Assembly: GCF_040529185.1 (NCBI RefSeq)
Contig: NZ_CP159510.1
Coordinates: 248,001-312,000 of the forward strand
Origin: Sporolactobacillus sp. Y61
GTDB taxonomy: Bacteria > Bacillota > Bacilli > Bacillales > Sporolactobacillaceae
Reading direction: 5' to 3'
Length of the DNA stretch: 64,000 nucleotides
This document shows positions 18,520-30,328 of this stretch, piece after piece (positions within the stretch are counted from its first letter, which is position 1; every line of letters starts with the position of its first letter). The notes below the pieces were generated by a model. It did not search any database and was not told the origin of the DNA. It saw only the letters and a program-made list of their open reading frames with translations. The translations under genes were made by a program, and so were the position numbers.

Positions 18520-19601
18520 TTTTGGAAGTCTCTGTAAATCTGCCAGACAAAACCTATAAGGTGCTGATTCACCGCGGCCTGATTCATCACCTGGGAAATC
18601 GGCTCAGCCGGATCTGGACACCCGGGAAGGTCGCTGTCATCAGCGACAGTACGGTTGGCCCCCTTTATCAGGATCAGGTCATTCGCCAGCTGCGAACCGC
18701 GGGCTTTCTGGCGACCGGTCTCAAGGTACCGGCCGGAGAGTCTTCGAAAAGCTGGGAGACAGCTGTCACACTCTACCGGGCACTGATCGATCATCATTTT
18801 ACACGATCAGACGGCATAGTCGCTTTGGGTGGTGGCGTGATCGGTGATCTTGCCGGTTTTGTCGCCTCAACTTATATGCGCGGCATCGCATTCGTCCAGG
18901 TCCCGACATCACTTCTGGCACAGGTCGACAGCAGCGTCGGTGGTAAGACGGCGGTTAACCTCGATACAGGCAAAAATATAGTGGGCACGTTTTATCAGCC
19001 TGATGCCGTCTTTATCGATCCCGACACTCTTGAAACCCTCCCGGATCGTTACATCGCCGAAGGATACGCGGAAATTGTCAAAATGTCTGCCCTGTCAGGC
19101 GGTTCATTCTGGGAGACAACCGGACAGATCCATCACCCGGAAGACATTGTTGCCCGGGCAGAGGTGCTGATTCAGAAAAGTGTCGCTTTTAAAGCCCGTA
19201 TCGTCATTGCAGACGAGAAGGAATCCGGTCTCCGGCAGATTCTTAATTTTGGCCACACGATCGGCCATGCGATAGAGCTTCAGGCCAAAGGCAGACTGGC
19301 TCACGGCGAAGCCATCAGTATCGGTATGGCAAGACTGTCACAACTGTTCGAGAACTACGGCCTGACCGAATCCGGTACCTCCCGCAGCCTGATTCAGCGG
19401 CTGCAGGAAGTGGGACTGCCGCTTGACTCTTCATTGATTGGCACTTCGGACTTTTACCATAAAATTATTTCGGACAAAAAGAATCACGGCGGCCGCCTCA
19501 ATCTTGTCTATTTAAAGAAGCCGGGTGAACCGGCCCTGTATCCTGTGCCGACTGACCAGCTCCAATTGTTTTTCTCGGGAAAGAATTCCCTGGAATCTTA
19601 A
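18516..19601 (+). CDS. aroB: 3-dehydroquinate synthase
   Basis: Cyclises DAHP to 3-dehydroquinate using NAD and a metal ion. The motifs GGGVIGDLAGFVASTYMRGI and VPTSLLAQVDSSVGGKTAVN are diagnostic, and metal-ligand histidines lie in LNFGHTIGHAIE and AHGEAISIGM. The length, 361 aa, is normal. The ATG overlaps the aroF stop (ATGA), so the two are probably translationally coupled. A terminator follows, ending the three-gene operon. Confidence 0.96.
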
Positions 19602-19638
19602 CCGGCAGAACATTGAGAATCCTGAACGCCATATTCAG

Positions 19639-19676
19639 AAAAAAACCTCTTTTTCATCAGCAGAGAGGTTTTTTTC
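19639..19676 (+). terminator. Terminator of tkt-aroF-aroB
   Basis: Stem AAAAAAACCTCT / AGAGGTTTTTTT with a 13-nt loop and a T-rich 3' arm. Confidence 0.85.
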
Positions 19677-19884
19677 CTGCCTATCGTCATGTTTATGAGA
19701 CAGGCTATGGATCATTCCTCTTCCTTTTTCCCGAAAAAAAAGACTTCCTTTGTCGCAGATATGGATCAAGGCTTACGAATCCGGGAAAAGAAGAAAGGAT
19801 GTGAATCGTTCTCTATTAAATGATCGCCTCAGTAACCACGGACAAATAGCCCACATACAGTAACTGTGTTGTGAAGAAAAACTT

Positions 19885-19941
19885 GCCGACTGGCCGGTCG
19901 CAGGCGCCGCCTGAAGTTTCGTTTTTCTGAACCTTTTTTCT
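19885..19941 (+). repeat. R3 intergenic element, copy a
   Basis: Shares GCCG.CTG...CGCCGCC.G.AG.TT.GTTTTTCTGAAC.TTTTTTCT with 24481-24540 and with the reverse complement of 29186-29246. The remainder of 19677-19980 shows no gene. Confidence 0.65.
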
Positions 19942-19980
19942 ACAAAAAGGATAAAAAAGAATCAGGAGTGATCATCTATA

Positions 19981-20460
19981 ATGAATTATGACTATCAGAA
20001 TCCTTATCACATGGACCGGAATCCGAATGACATGACTCAGAACCCCTATTATAGGAACATGAATCCGGATCCTATGAATCCAGGTTACATGAATCCGGAT
20101 CCTATGAATCCAAGTCACATGAATCCGGGTCATATGAATCCAAGTCACATGAATCCGGGTCATATGAATCCGGGTTATATGAATCCAAGTATGAATCCAG
20201 GTCAAGTGAATCCGGGTCATATGATGCCCAATCCGAATAGTCATCCTGCACATCTGAAAGATCGCGTCCTCAGTGCCGTTGCCCCTGTTCTCCAGTATGG
20301 GATGAAAGAAGCCATGTACACCTCTCATCATCACGCAATGACAGAAGTCGCCGCAATCACGTATCTCATGGGCATGGGCTACGATCCCCGGATGGCAAGA
20401 CAGATTGTCGAGTCATGGGAGATCGATGAAGCCTTTTATCCACGTCAGGAAAATCGTTAA
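19981..20460 (+). CDS. Met-Asn-Pro repeat protein, possibly a spore or surface protein
   Basis: A 159-aa protein. Residues 1-26 are rich in Asn, Pro, Tyr and Met. Residues 27 to about 85 are some twelve pentapeptides of the form MNP-(D/G/S)-x, such as MNPGH and MNPSH, encoded by near-identical 15-nt units. Residues 90-159 form a non-repetitive helical domain (LKDRVLSAVAPVLQYGMKEA, AAITYLMGMGYDPRMARQIV). There is no signal peptide or membrane segment. GGAG lies about 12 nt before the ATG, a long gap. I do not recognise a family. Asn/Pro/Tyr-rich repeats recall coat proteins of spores, which is only a guess. Confidence 0.7.
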   Translation: MNYDYQNPYHMDRNPNDMTQNPYYRNMNPDPMNPGYMNPDPMNPSHMNPGHMNPSHMNPGHMNPGYMNPSMNPGQVNPGHMMPNPNSHPAHLKDRVLSAVAPVLQYGMKEAMYTSHHHAMTEVAAITYLMGMGYDPRMARQIVESWEIDEAFYPRQENR

Positions 20461-20496
20461 ATCTGAACAAAAAGGCATTTCCCCCGTCATATATCA

Positions 20497-20522
20497 GGAC
20501 ACCCGGTGATGGGTGCCCTTTT
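20497..20522 (+). terminator. Terminator of the Met-Asn-Pro repeat gene
   Basis: GGACACCC / GGGTGCCC stem (one bulge), loop GGTGAT, then four Ts. Confidence 0.7.
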
Positions 20523-21236
20523 AAACATGACGAACCCGCCACATTTTTACCCCATTCCAAAATGACATGTACCTGTCCGGACGGGTTGTAGAAAGAGTCG
20601 GGCAAAGAAGCACGATGAGAAGAGGGGTTCTCCTCTGGGGGCGGGCTGCTTGCGTAAACGGCCGTCTCTCCACCCAGCTGTTTCGGCGCGATCAACAACC
20701 AACTAACCAGACAATGGACAGGATCGTTAGTTGTGAATCCAGTCGTTTGCTTAATAGGCAGAGATTTTCCGCTTAAATGCAGAATGGAACTCGTATCAGA
20801 GTATCATAAGCGGAGATTTTCCGATTAGGCAATGAAAAATCCCCCCTTTTCATGTTTTGTTGAGTCAATAGGCAGAATCCCTCCGTCTATTGAAATTCGC
20901 ATTGATCCTTTTTACTGAGTTAGACGGAATTTTTCCGCCAAGCGGTTTTGCGCCTGCTTCGAACCCGAAACAGCCGGCGCTCAGCACCGTGCTGCCGTGC
21001 TTACCTCACCCGAACTGCTGATGTCCTCATTTATTGAGCCACCGGGCAGCAATGCCGGGCCATCCTGGGTGAGACCGTAATCCTTAAGTTTTGTCTGCAT
21101 TAAAAAAAGGGGGCCGATCGTCACTGCTGTTCATAACCATGGATGTGCAGTCTGCCGGGCACACAGGGGAGCCATTCAGGAAAGAGTTTTGTTGCTGCAG
21201 CAGATGCCGGTCTCTTTAACTTCAAAAAAAGGCACG
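20523..21236. other. Non-coding stretch between the repeat-protein gene and groEL
   Basis: About 700 nt with no ORF that looks like a gene in codon use or RBS. It holds the R1b repeat (20750-20943). I see nothing definite in 20523-20749 or 20944-21236. Confidence 0.6.
20750..20943. repeat. R1 intergenic element, copy b
   Basis: Four inverted-repeat modules in order: an AGGCAGAGATTTTCCGCTTA-like unit, TAAGCGGAGATTTTCCGATT, CAATAGGCAGAATCCCTCCG followed by TCTATTG, and TTAGACGGAATTTTTCCGCC. It aligns without large gaps to the reverse complement of 58659-58850. Confidence 0.85.
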
Positions 21237-21280
21237 AAAAAAGAGGCCCTCATCAGTAGACTAACCTCATGAGAAACCTC
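21237..21280 (-). terminator. groESL terminator
   Basis: Minus strand GAGGTTTCTCAT ... ATGAGGGCCTC hairpin followed by six Ts. Confidence 0.8.
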
Positions 21281-21366
21281 TTATTTCCTTATTAAATCAG
21301 TTTACAGCACATAGATGGCAGATTAATATCCGAACTATGCCCGGGTCCCCTGGGGGTCAGGCATGA

Positions 21367-22998
<1,632 letters not shown>

Positions 22999-23029
22999 TT
23001 AAATTCCCTCCTGATATGATTTAACCGTT

Positions 23030-23314
23030 TCATTCAATGACTGCAAGAACGTCGTCCTGACGAACAACCAGGTAGGCCTTACCGTCATATTTCACTTCGG
23101 TACCTGCATATTTTGAAAAGATTACTTTTTCTCCTTCTTTCACATCAAGCGCGATACGTTCGCCCTTATCGGACACTTTGCCCGTTCCGACTGCGACAAC
23201 CCGTCCTTCCTGCGGCTTTTCTTTGGCCGAGTCAGGCAGCACGATGCCACTTGCCGTCTTCTCTTCCTTTTGCTGTGGTTCGATGACGATCCGATCACCT
23301 AATGGCTTTAACAT
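23030..23314 (-). CDS. groS: Co-chaperonin GroES
   Basis: The 94-aa cap of Gro[22 protein letters not shown] contains the family start. [18 protein letters not shown] is the mobile loop and its flank that binds GroEL. It is the first gene of groESL, with an AAGGAGGG RBS before ATG 23314. Confidence 0.98.
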   Translation of the reverse strand: MLKPLGDRIVIEPQQKEEKTASGIVLPDSAKEKPQEGRVVAVGTGKVSDKGERIALDVKEGEKVIFSKYAGTEVKYDGKAYLVVRQDDVLAVIE

Positions 23315-23354
23315 GAAAAAACCCTCCTTAAAAAGGTGTTAAGTAAGTACTTTG

Positions 23355-23381
23355 TTAGCACTCTCACCCTCTGAGTGCTAA
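23355..23381. promoter_or_regulatory. CIRCE operator (HrcA site)
   Basis: TTAGCACTC - 9 nt - GAGTGCTAA, a perfect match to the CIRCE inverted repeat, directly upstream of groES. It implies repression by HrcA. Confidence 0.97.
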
Positions 23382-23391
23382 TCCATCTAAT

Positions 23392-23420
23392 ATAATAATC
23401 AATTCCCTTCTTTTTTGCAA
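23392..23420 (-). promoter_or_regulatory. groESL promoter
   Basis: TTGCAA (23415-23420) and TATTAT (23392-23397) on the minus strand are 17 nt apart, just upstream of the CIRCE element. Confidence 0.8.
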
Positions 23421-23552
23421 GTTTTTCCTTAAAAATTTATCGCACCCGATGCACCGCTTCAGGAAGGGCTTTGCGGGCTTCCGTCCGTTCATTGCAGCCG
23501 GAGATTGTGTCAATCAGGCGCCATCAGCAGATTGTTCTCTGATGTATGCTAA

Positions 23553-23690
23553 AATAAAGTGAAACGCCAACCAGTGAGGGGTCCCTTTGAACCCATCGAG
23601 CTGCTGCGGGCTGTGATTCTCCACCCGGGCCGGTTCGTTTACTTTCATAACTTTAAGATGGGAGGCTCACTGCCCGTTCATGCGGGATAC
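23553..23690. repeat. R4 intergenic element, copy b
   Basis: The partner of 12103-12264, with the same outer edges (ATAAAGTGAAACG..., CACTGCCCGTTCATGCGGGAT). Here it lies upstream of, and in the same sense as, the CPBP gene. Confidence 0.65.
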
Positions 23691-23748
23691 ATATTACCGT
23701 TTCTGACGTGCTTTTTTCATTCTAACAGAGATATGAGGTGTCCGGGAT

Positions 23749-24429
23749 TTGCTGAAACGCTATATTATGATTGTGGTTATTTATTTACTATGCTTTATCT
23801 CCCCTTTTATACCAGGTTTCATGTGGCTTGCCGGCCGGTTCCCGACGATTCAGCAGGGATATGGAACGGTTTATACCGGCGTCTTTCTGATCACACTGGC
23901 GGTTGTTCTGCTGCTGCTGCTTCCTGAGCGGCACATGCGTTCAGATAAAAAAGCTTCTCCGCTGATCTCGGTCGTCTGGGCGGTACTCGGCGTCTTCGCT
24001 CTCTACCTGATTCAGGTTCTGTCTGTGTTGATCAATTATGCCGCATTTGGACAGATTCCGAAATCGGAACATACGCAGGACATTATTTCTCTGGCCCGTA
24101 TGTCCCCGATCTTTATTTTAACGGTCAGTATCGTCGGCCCGCTGCTGGAAGAAATTGTTTTCCGTAAGATCTTCTATGGCAGCCTGCGCAGAAAAACAGG
24201 TGTGATCCTGGCGGCAATTATCAGTTCCCTCGTTTTCGCATTGATGCATGGTGATATCCGCAATCTGATCATCTATTTCAATATCGGACTTTTCCTCTGC
24301 TTTACCTATCAGATGACGAACCGAATCGTGGTCAATATGTTCATGCATGCCGCCATGAATGCCGCAGCTGTGCTGATCAGCCTGAATGCTCCGGCCATAT
24401 CAGGCCTGGCTCTCTCCTTCTTCCGCTGA
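23749..24429 (+). CDS. CPBP-family intramembrane metalloprotease
   Basis: A 226-aa membrane protein with six or so hydrophobic segments and the CPBP (Abi/CAAX) motifs: EEIVFRKIFYG (EExxxR) and FALMHGD (second metal-ligand site), then NMFMHAAMNAAA (HxxxN). Such enzymes cleave within membranes and in some Gram-positives confer bacteriocin self-immunity. The TTG start at 23749 is supported by GAGGTG 9 nt upstream. It occupies the same place next to groESL as ydiL in B. subtilis. Confidence 0.85.
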   Translation: MLKRYIMIVVIYLLCFISPFIPGFMWLAGRFPTIQQGYGTVYTGVFLITLAVVLLLLLPERHMRSDKKASPLISVVWAVLGVFALYLIQVLSVLINYAAFGQIPKSEHTQDIISLARMSPIFILTVSIVGPLLEEIVFRKIFYGSLRRKTGVILAAIISSLVFALMHGDIRNLIIYFNIGLFLCFTYQMTNRIVVNMFMHAAMNAAAVLISLNAPAISGLALSFFR

Positions 24430-24480
24430 ACCTGTCCTGTTGACAGGGGTAGCTTTTCGCCTCATAACGAAGAACAATCT

Positions 24481-24540
24481 GCCGGCTGACAAATTGCGGA
24501 CACCGCCGGAGGCTTTGTTTTTCTGAAACTTATTCTGGAA
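24481..24540 (+). repeat. R3 intergenic element, copy b
   Basis: GCCGGCTGAC...ACCGCCGGAGGCTTTGTTTT and the following TCTGAAACTTATTCT match copies a and c. It lies between convergent genes (CPBP and map). Confidence 0.65.
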
Positions 24541-24554
24541 AAAAACTTTATACT

Positions 24555-24591
24555 AAAAAAAGGATTCCACTTCCAGCGGAATCCTTTTTAC
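24555..24591. terminator. Bidirectional terminator between the CPBP gene and map
   Basis: AAAAAGGATTCC / GGAATCCTTTTT stem with T-runs on both strands. Confidence 0.85.
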
Positions 24592-24599
24592 AGCCCTGT

Positions 24600-25358
24600 T
24601 TATGCTTCATCATCAAGGGTGGTCAGAATTTCCGGACCATCCTTTGTAATGGCAATCGTATGCTCATATTGTGCGGAAAGTGAACCATCCACCGTCCGTG
24701 CTGTCCAGCCATTGTTATCAACTTTCGCCTGCCAGCCTCCGGTATTCAGCATCGGCTCAATGGTAATCGTCATGCCGTCCCTGAGTCTGAGACCGCGGCC
24801 CGCTTTGCCATAATGGGCGACGGCCGGATCCTCGTGCATGGTCGGTCCGATCCCATGACCCACAAATTCACGGACAACGCTGAGTCCACGCGTCTCCGCG
24901 TATTCCTGGATCGCATGGCCGATGTCCCCCAGCCGGTTGCCGACGACGGATTGCTTTATTCCTTCATAGAGGGCTTCTTTTGTCGTATCCAGCAGGTGCT
25001 GCGCTTCATCAGAAATATTTCCAACTGCATAACTCCATGCGGAATCGGACAGTGCACCGTTCAGGTTTACAACCATATCAATCGTCACAATGTCACCGTT
25101 TTTCAGTGGCTTTTTGTTTGGAAAACCATGGCAGATTTCATCATTGACCGAGGCGCAGGTTGCATATTTATAGCCCTGAAATCCCTTTTCCTCCGGAGTG
25201 GCACCGTTTTTTTTCAGAAAATCATTGACGAATTCTTCGATGTCCCAGGTGGTGACCCCCGGCCTGATCATCGATCTGATTTTCTGATGCGTCAATGCAA
25301 GTAATCTGCCGGACTTTTTCATCTCGGCTATTTCATTTTTTGATTTTAACTGAATCAT
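24600..25358 (-). CDS. map: Methionine aminopeptidase, type I
   Basis: Removes the start methionine from new proteins with a two-metal centre. The 252-aa pita-bread fold shows the metal ligands in IVTIDMVVNLNGALSDSAWS, FVGHGIGPTMHEDP and TITIEPML, and the last in QYEHTIAIT. The order and spacing match bacterial type I enzymes of the YflG/MapB kind. Convergent to the CPBP gene, with a shared terminator. Confidence 0.95.
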   Translation of the reverse strand: MIQLKSKNEIAEMKKSGRLLALTHQKIRSMIRPGVTTWDIEEFVNDFLKKNGATPEEKGFQGYKYATCASVNDEICHGFPNKKPLKNGDIVTIDMVVNLNGALSDSAWSYAVGNISDEAQHLLDTTKEALYEGIKQSVVGNRLGDIGHAIQEYAETRGLSVVREFVGHGIGPTMHEDPAVAHYGKAGRGLRLRDGMTITIEPMLNTGGWQAKVDNNGWTARTVDGSLSAQYEHTIAITKDGPEILTTLDDEA

Positions 25359-25441
25359 CCGTACATTCCACCTTTATCTTTCCCGTGTCTACTTTACCAG
25401 AGCATAACACTTTGTATTGTAACACTTTATCAGCTTTAAGA

Positions 25442-26086
25442 TTATTGAGATTGCTTTTCTTCTATTGCATGATTCAGGAAATAAATCAGCGCCTGGAGCT
25501 CTACCGTCATGTCGACATGGCGGACATAAACGTCAGGCGGCAGCTGCAGGCGGACCGGAGCAAAGTTCAGAAACCCGTGTATACCCGAAGCCATGGCAAG
25601 TTCCGCTACTTTCTGCGCCTGGCCGGCCGGAACCGTCAGAATGGCCGCTGCGATGTCGGTGTTATCGTCCGTCTTCAGTTCATCCAAGGTATGAATCTTT
25701 GTTCCGCCAATCTCCTTCCCCGCTTTCGAAGGATTGACATCATAAGCTTTCACAATCCTTGTATTATCATTTTTTTGTAAGTTGTGGTTCAGGAGCGCTG
25801 TACCAAGATGACCGACACCAATTAAAATCACTTTCGATAATTCATCCTGATATAAAGTCTTTCTCAGAAATTCCATCAGATGCCGGGTATTATACCCGTA
25901 GCCCTTTCTCCCGAGCGCACCAAAATAAGAAAAATCCTTGCGAATGGTTGTGGAATCTATCTGCACAATTTTACCAAACTCAGAAGATGAGATGCGTGTT
26001 TTTCCATTTGCCACCAGGCGCTGAAGCGACCGGTAGTACACCGGAAGCCGTTCCGCAGTCGCCTGGGGTACTTTTTGAACTGCCAT
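25442..26086 (-). CDS. rex: Redox-sensing transcriptional repressor Rex
   Basis: Senses the NADH/NAD+ ratio and represses fermentative and respiratory genes. The N-terminal winged helix (ATAERLPVYYRSLQRLVANG, then DSTTIRKDFSYFGALGRKGY) is followed by the Rossmann domain (VILIGVGHLGTALLNH). The C-terminal helix for domain swap ends ALIYFLNHAIEEK. The length, 214 aa, is normal. It is divergent from ydiF, as in B. subtilis. Confidence 0.97.
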   Translation of the reverse strand: MAVQKVPQATAERLPVYYRSLQRLVANGKTRISSSEFGKIVQIDSTTIRKDFSYFGALGRKGYGYNTRHLMEFLRKTLYQDELSKVILIGVGHLGTALLNHNLQKNDNTRIVKAYDVNPSKAGKEIGGTKIHTLDELKTDDNTDIAAAILTVPAGQAQKVAELAMASGIHGFLNFAPVRLQLPPDVYVRHVDMTVELQALIYFLNHAIEEKQSQ

Positions 26087-26193
26087 GACTGTCCTTCCTC
26101 CCCGCTCTGTATCAATCCACCTGTATCTCTTTAATTATATTCATTTTTGAAAGCGGATCATTCTTTTTTACTATACATCAATACGAAACATAT

Positions 26194-26211
26194 TTGTTCC
26201 TCTTTTCACAA
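26194..26211. promoter_or_regulatory. Possible Rex operator between rex and ydiF
   Basis: TTGTTCCTCTTTTCACAA: the right half matches TTCACAA fully, while the left half matches TTGTGAA at the first four bases only. Confidence 0.35.
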
Positions 26212-26224
26212 CCGATATTCCCGG

Positions 26225-26254
26225 TTGCCTGATAAAACGGGAATAGGATACAAT
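26225..26254 (+). promoter_or_regulatory. Promoter of the ABC-F gene
   Basis: TTGCCT (26225-26230) and TACAAT (26249-26254) are 18 nt apart on the plus strand. Confidence 0.55.
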
Positions 26255-26295
26255 GATGAGTGTGAATGCTTATTGCGTACCTGAGGTGATCATGA

Positions 26296-28257
26296 TTGAT
26301 ACTCCTGCAGACAAATGGGATCAGCAAATCTTTTGCTACTGAACTTATTTTATCTGATATTAATATAGAAGTGAAATATGGTGAACGTGTTGCGCTTGTC
26401 GGAAGAAACGGTGCCGGAAAATCGACACTTCTGAAAATCATTGCCGGTGTGATGCGTGCGGACAGCGGCGAAGTCATTATGCCGAAAGACCGCACGATGG
26501 GCTATCTGCCGCAGAACGCGACATTAAACTCGACACGGGGCATCTTTGACGAACTGCAGACCGTATTTGAGCCGCTCATTGAAATCGAGAAAAAAATGCA
26601 GCAGATGGAGAAACAGATGAGCGACCCCTCCCGGTTTACCGATGACAAAGCGTACAACCAGCTGCTCAAATCCTATGACACGCTTCAGGCAGAATACAAG
26701 GCAAAAGGCGGATATACGTATCAGGCTGAGATCCGCAGTGTACTGAACGGACTGAATTTTGCCGATTTCCCTGATGACACACCGGTCAACAACCTGTCCG
26801 GGGGCCAGAAAACTCAGCTGGCGCTGGGTAAGCTGCTCCTTCTCAAACCGGACCTTCTGATTCTGGATGAACCGACAAATCACCTGGATATCGAAACGCT
26901 GAACTGGCTTGAAAACTACCTTCAGCGCTATCCGGGCAGTATCCTCGTCGTCTCCCATGACCAGTATTTTATGGATAAAATTGCGACGAAAGTCTATGAA
27001 GTGGTGCATCATACCGTTCATAAATATGATGGCAATTATACCCGCTATCTGGAACTGAGGGCGGCGGAATACGAAAATGCGATGAAGCGCTACGATAAAC
27101 AGCAGAAAGAAATCGAACGGCTGAATGAATTTGTCCAAAAGAATATTGTCCGGGCGTCGACGACCCGACGCGCACAGAGCCGCCGTAAACAGCTGGAAAA
27201 AATGGACATCATGGATAAACCACGCGGAGATGAAAAGTCGGCTGCTTTTTCTTTTGACATTGAAAAACAGAGTGGAAACGACGTCCTGTCTGTTTCAGAC
27301 CTGTCCGTCGGCTACTCCGCGGATTCCCCGATTGTCTCCGGCCTCCATTTTCGCATCACGCGGGGAGAACGGGTAGCTCTTGTCGGGCCAAACGGGATCG
27401 GCAAATCAACGATCTTAAAGTCTATTGCCGGAGGATCTACCCTGATTTCGGGTCACGTCCAGCTCGGCAGCCAGGTTACTATCGGTTATTATGATCAGGA
27501 ACAGACAAGTCTGATCCCGGAAAAGACGGTTCTGAATGAACTCTGGGATGACTATCCGCTGAAACCGGAGAACGAGATCCGAAATGTCCTCGGCGGATTT
27601 CTCTTCTCGGGTGATGACGTCAAAAAATTAGTTGCTCAGCTCAGCGGCGGAGAAAAAGCAAGGCTTCTTCTGGCCAAACTGATGATGCGCCATGACAACC
27701 TCCTGATTCTGGATGAACCGACCAACCATCTGGATCTGGACAGTAAAGAAGTCCTTGAGGCGGCACTGATGGATTATCCCGGGACTATCCTTTTTGTTTC
27801 GCATGACCGGTATTTTATCAATCATCTTGCGACCCGTACTCTTGAACTGTCCAGAGAGGGGATCACCGAGTATCTTGGAAATTATGATTATTATGTAGAC
27901 AAAAAGGAGGAGCAGCGGGAAATTGAAGAACTTGATGCACAGGATGGGCAGAGTGCTCCTGCAAAATCCGAGAAAGCTCCTGCTTCGTCAGGGAAACAGC
28001 ATTTTCTGAAGGATAAAGAGAAGAAAAAGAAACGGAGACAGCTGCTGCGTACCATTGAACAGACCGAAAAAGAAATCAGCGGTCTTGAAGCCGATATTGA
28101 CAAGGGCGAAAAATCGCTCCTGTCGCCCGCCGTTTTCAACGACACGAAGAAGGCAAAAGAAGTGCAATCGCAAATTGATCAGAACAATGCACAAATCGAA
28201 ACGCTGATGGAGAGATGGGAGTCAGATCAGCAGGAGCTTGAGAACCTTGGCGAATAG
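26296..28257 (+). CDS. ABC-F family ATPase (YdiF-like)
   Basis: A soluble protein of 653 aa with two ABC ATPase domains and no membrane part. The first Walker A is GRNGAGKST, with signature LSGGQ and Walker [13 protein letters not shown]. The second is GPNGIGKST, with [16 protein letters not shown] and [15 protein letters not shown] charged inter-domain linker (about residues 240-310) and a C-terminal coiled coil rich in Lys and Glu (about 560-650) fit ribosome-acting ABC-F proteins. TTG 26296 is used because a stop precedes it in frame and GAGGTG lies 8 nt before it. Translation factor or antibiotic-resistance type cannot be told apart here. Confidence 0.92.
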   Translation: MILLQTNGISKSFATELILSDINIEVKYGERVALVGRNGAGKSTLLKIIAGVMRADSGEVIMPKDRTMGYLPQNATLNSTRGIFDELQTVFEPLIEIEKKMQQMEKQMSDPSRFTDDKAYNQLLKSYDTLQAEYKAKGGYTYQAEIRSVLNGLNFADFPDDTPVNNLSGGQKTQLALGKLLLLKPDLLILDEPTNHLDIETLNWLENYLQRYPGSILVVSHDQYFMDKIATKVYEVVHHTVHKYDGNYTRYLELRAAEYENAMKRYDKQQKEIERLNEFVQKNIVRASTTRRAQSRRKQLEKMDIMDKPRGDEKSAAFSFDIEKQSGNDVLSVSDLSVGYSADSPIVSGLHFRITRGERVALVGPNGIGKSTILKSIAGGSTLISGHVQLGSQVTIGYYDQEQTSLIPEKTVLNELWDDYPLKPENEIRNVLGGFLFSGDDVKKLVAQLSGGEKARLLLAKLMMRHDNLLILDEPTNHLDLDSKEVLEAALMDYPGTILFVSHDRYFINHLATRTLELSREGITEYLGNYDYYVDKKEEQREIEELDAQDGQSAPAKSEKAPASSGKQHFLKDKEKKKKRRQLLRTIEQTEKEISGLEADIDKGEKSLLSPAVFNDTKKAKEVQSQIDQNNAQIETLMERWESDQQELENLGE

Positions 28258-28313
28258 ACCGGGAATCACTAGTCACGAAAAAAGGAACGGGGATGAACAA
28301 GGAGGTCCTGAAC

Positions 28314-29123
28314 ATGTTTCACCAGCTCGCATCATTAAATCCAATACTGCTTGCACTTATTGCAGGTCTGTTTACATGGGGCTGCACAGCACTGGGCGCC
28401 TCGCTCGTCTTTTTCTTTAAAAATCTGAACACAAAAATGGCTAATGTGATGCTTGGATTTGCTGCCGGGGTGATGATTGCGGCCAGTTTCTGGTCTCTGC
28501 TCTCACCGGCTATTGAATTGAGTTCCGGTCTTGGCAAACTTTCATTCATTCCCGCACTCGTCGGTTTCTTACTTGGCGGAGTCTTCCTGCGCCTCGTTGA
28601 CCGGCTGATCCCTCATCTGCATTTCGGCTTTCCGGAAGTTGAAAAAGAAGGGCCGAAAACAAAGCTGCGGAAAATCATTCTGCTCGTTCTTTCCATTACC
28701 ATTCATAATATTCCGGAAGGTGCCGCTGTCGGCGTCGCCTTCGGAGCTGTTGTTACCGGAAATACTGAAGCGCTCATCGCCGCCCTGGTTCTGGCCTTCG
28801 GTATCGGGATCCAGAATTTTCCTGAGGGTGCCGCTGTTTCCATACCTCTTCGCGGCGAAGGCCTTTCACGAGGCAAAAGTTTCTGGTACGGCCAGCTGTC
28901 TGCCGTTGTCGAGCCCATCTTCGCCGTCATCGGTGCGTTCCTTGTCGTCGTTGTATCGCCGGTTTTACCCTATGCTCTGGCTTTTGCTGCCGGCGCGATG
29001 ATCTTCGTCGTCATTGAGGAACTGATTCCCGAATCCCAGCGGGAAGGATCTACAGATCTGGCTACAGCAGCAACCATGATCGGATTTGCTATCATGATGA
29101 CGCTCGATGTGGCACTCGGCTGA
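28314..29123 (+). CDS. ZIP-family divalent metal transporter
   Basis: An inner-membrane transporter of the ZIP (zupT-like) family, 269 aa, with eight hydrophobic segments. Two metal-binding helices carry [14 protein letters not shown] and [14 protein letters not shown], the hallmark of zinc/iron uptake ZIPs. ATG 28314 is preferred to ATG 28293 because AAGGAGG lies 8 nt upstream of it. It follows ydiF at 56 nt and may be co-transcribed. Confidence 0.93.
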   Translation: MFHQLASLNPILLALIAGLFTWGCTALGASLVFFFKNLNTKMANVMLGFAAGVMIAASFWSLLSPAIELSSGLGKLSFIPALVGFLLGGVFLRLVDRLIPHLHFGFPEVEKEGPKTKLRKIILLVLSITIHNIPEGAAVGVAFGAVVTGNTEALIAALVLAFGIGIQNFPEGAAVSIPLRGEGLSRGKSFWYGQLSAVVEPIFAVIGAFLVVVVSPVLPYALAFAAGAMIFVVIEELIPESQREGSTDLATAATMIGFAIMMTLDVALG

Positions 29124-29132
29124 TCCGATTTT

Positions 29133-29166
29133 AAAAAGGCGATGGACTTGATGCCCATCACCCTTT
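29133..29166. terminator. Terminator between the ZIP gene and tsaD
   Basis: AAAGG.GATGG / CCATC.CCTTT stem with a T-run on the minus strand. It best serves the tsa operon and may work both ways. Confidence 0.65.
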
Positions 29167-29185
29167 AGAAGGTATAAAACTTTTG

Positions 29186-29246
29186 AGAAAAAAAAGGTTC
29201 AGAAAAACGAAGCCTGCGGGCGGCGTCTGCCATTTACCCCGCCGGC
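29186..29246 (-). repeat. R3 intergenic element, copy c (inverted)
   Basis: The reverse complement carries GCCGGCGGGGTAAATGGCAG, CGCCGCCCGCAGGCTTCGTT and TTTCTGAACCTTTTTTTTCT, which match copies a and b. It lies between convergent genes. Confidence 0.65.
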
Positions 29247-29302
29247 CGGTTTTTCTTCAGTATCAGGTCTGCCTGAAGCCATGGAGCAAAAGGCCGAAAG
29301 AA

Positions 29303-30328
29303 TCAAAAATCTTCGATCCGCAGATTTGCGCTTCCATTTAAGGACAGGTCCGCCCTTGTCCCCTTGAGATAGCCAATGGTTCCGGCCGCCGCAATCATTG
29401 CCGCATTGTCTGTGCATAATTTAAGCGGAGGAATCGACAGAGGAATACCGCGCGTCCGGGCGGTTTTTTCCATTTCGCTTCTGATTCTGCTGTTCGCCGA
29501 AACACCTCCGGCAACAAGGATCTGCACGGCACCAAATCTTTCTGCAGCCCACATTGTTTTTTTCGTCAGGACTTCGGAAACACTTTCCTGGAAACTTGCC
29601 GCCACATTTGCCCGGTCAATATTCCGGCCTCGCTGCCGCTCATTGTGAATATAATTGATCACCGAAGATTTCAGCCCGCTGAAGCTGAAATCAAGCGACC
29701 CTTCTTCAAGCCACGCTCTTGGGAAAGGAATCACCGCTTTTCCCTCCCTTGCCAGCCGGTCGATTTCCGGTCCGCCGGGATAAGGGAGCCCCAGCGTACG
29801 TGCTACCTTGTCAAAAGCTTCACCTGCAGCGTCGTCTCGGGTTGTACCGACGACCTGATACGAGCCATGTTCCTTCATATAAACAAGCTCCGTATGGCCT
29901 CCGGAGACAACCAGCGCAATCAGCGGGAACCTGAGCTCATGAACGAACCGATTGGCGTAGATGTGTCCGGTGATGTGATGAACGGGAACAAGCGGCAGAT
30001 GATGGGCAAAGCAGAGCGCCTTGGCTCCATTTACGCCAACCAGCAGTGCGCCGATCAGACCCGGCCCCTGCGTCACGGCCACAGCATCTAGATCCTTCCA
30101 TGTCACACCCGACCGGTTCATCGCCTCTTCGCAGACCACCGTAATCTGATCAACGTGATGGCGGGAAGCCACTTCAGGCACCACCCCGCCAAATCTTCTT
30201 TGAATATCTATCTGTGAAGCAACGGCATTAGAACGAATGATCGTTCCATTTTCAACAACTGCCGCCGCCGTTTCATCACAACTCGTTTCAATACCAAGAA
30301 TCATTGTTTTCTGATCGATTTTTATCAT
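29303..30328 (-). CDS. tsaD: tRNA N6-threonylcarbamoyladenosine synthase subunit TsaD
   Basis: The transferase subunit of the t6A37 modification of ANN-decoding tRNAs. The ASKHA-type protein has [14 protein letters not shown], metal-ligand histidines in ASRHHVDQ (HxxxH), and [12 protein letters not shown] and [12 protein letters not shown] motifs. The start ATG 30328 overlaps the rimI stop (TAATG), giving 341 aa. It is the last gene of tsaE-tsaB-rimI-tsaD. Confidence 0.96.
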   Translation of the reverse strand: MIKIDQKTMILGIETSCDETAAAVVENGTIIRSNAVASQIDIQRRFGGVVPEVASRHHVDQITVVCEEAMNRSGVTWKDLDAVAVTQGPGLIGALLVGVNGAKALCFAHHLPLVPVHHITGHIYANRFVHELRFPLIALVVSGGHTELVYMKEHGSYQVVGTTRDDAAGEAFDKVARTLGLPYPGGPEIDRLAREGKAVIPFPRAWLEEGSLDFSFSGLKSSVINYIHNERQRGRNIDRANVAASFQESVSEVLTKKTMWAAERFGAVQILVAGGVSANSRIRSEMEKTARTRGIPLSIPPLKLCTDNAAMIAAAGTIGYLKGTRADLSLNGSANLRIEDF

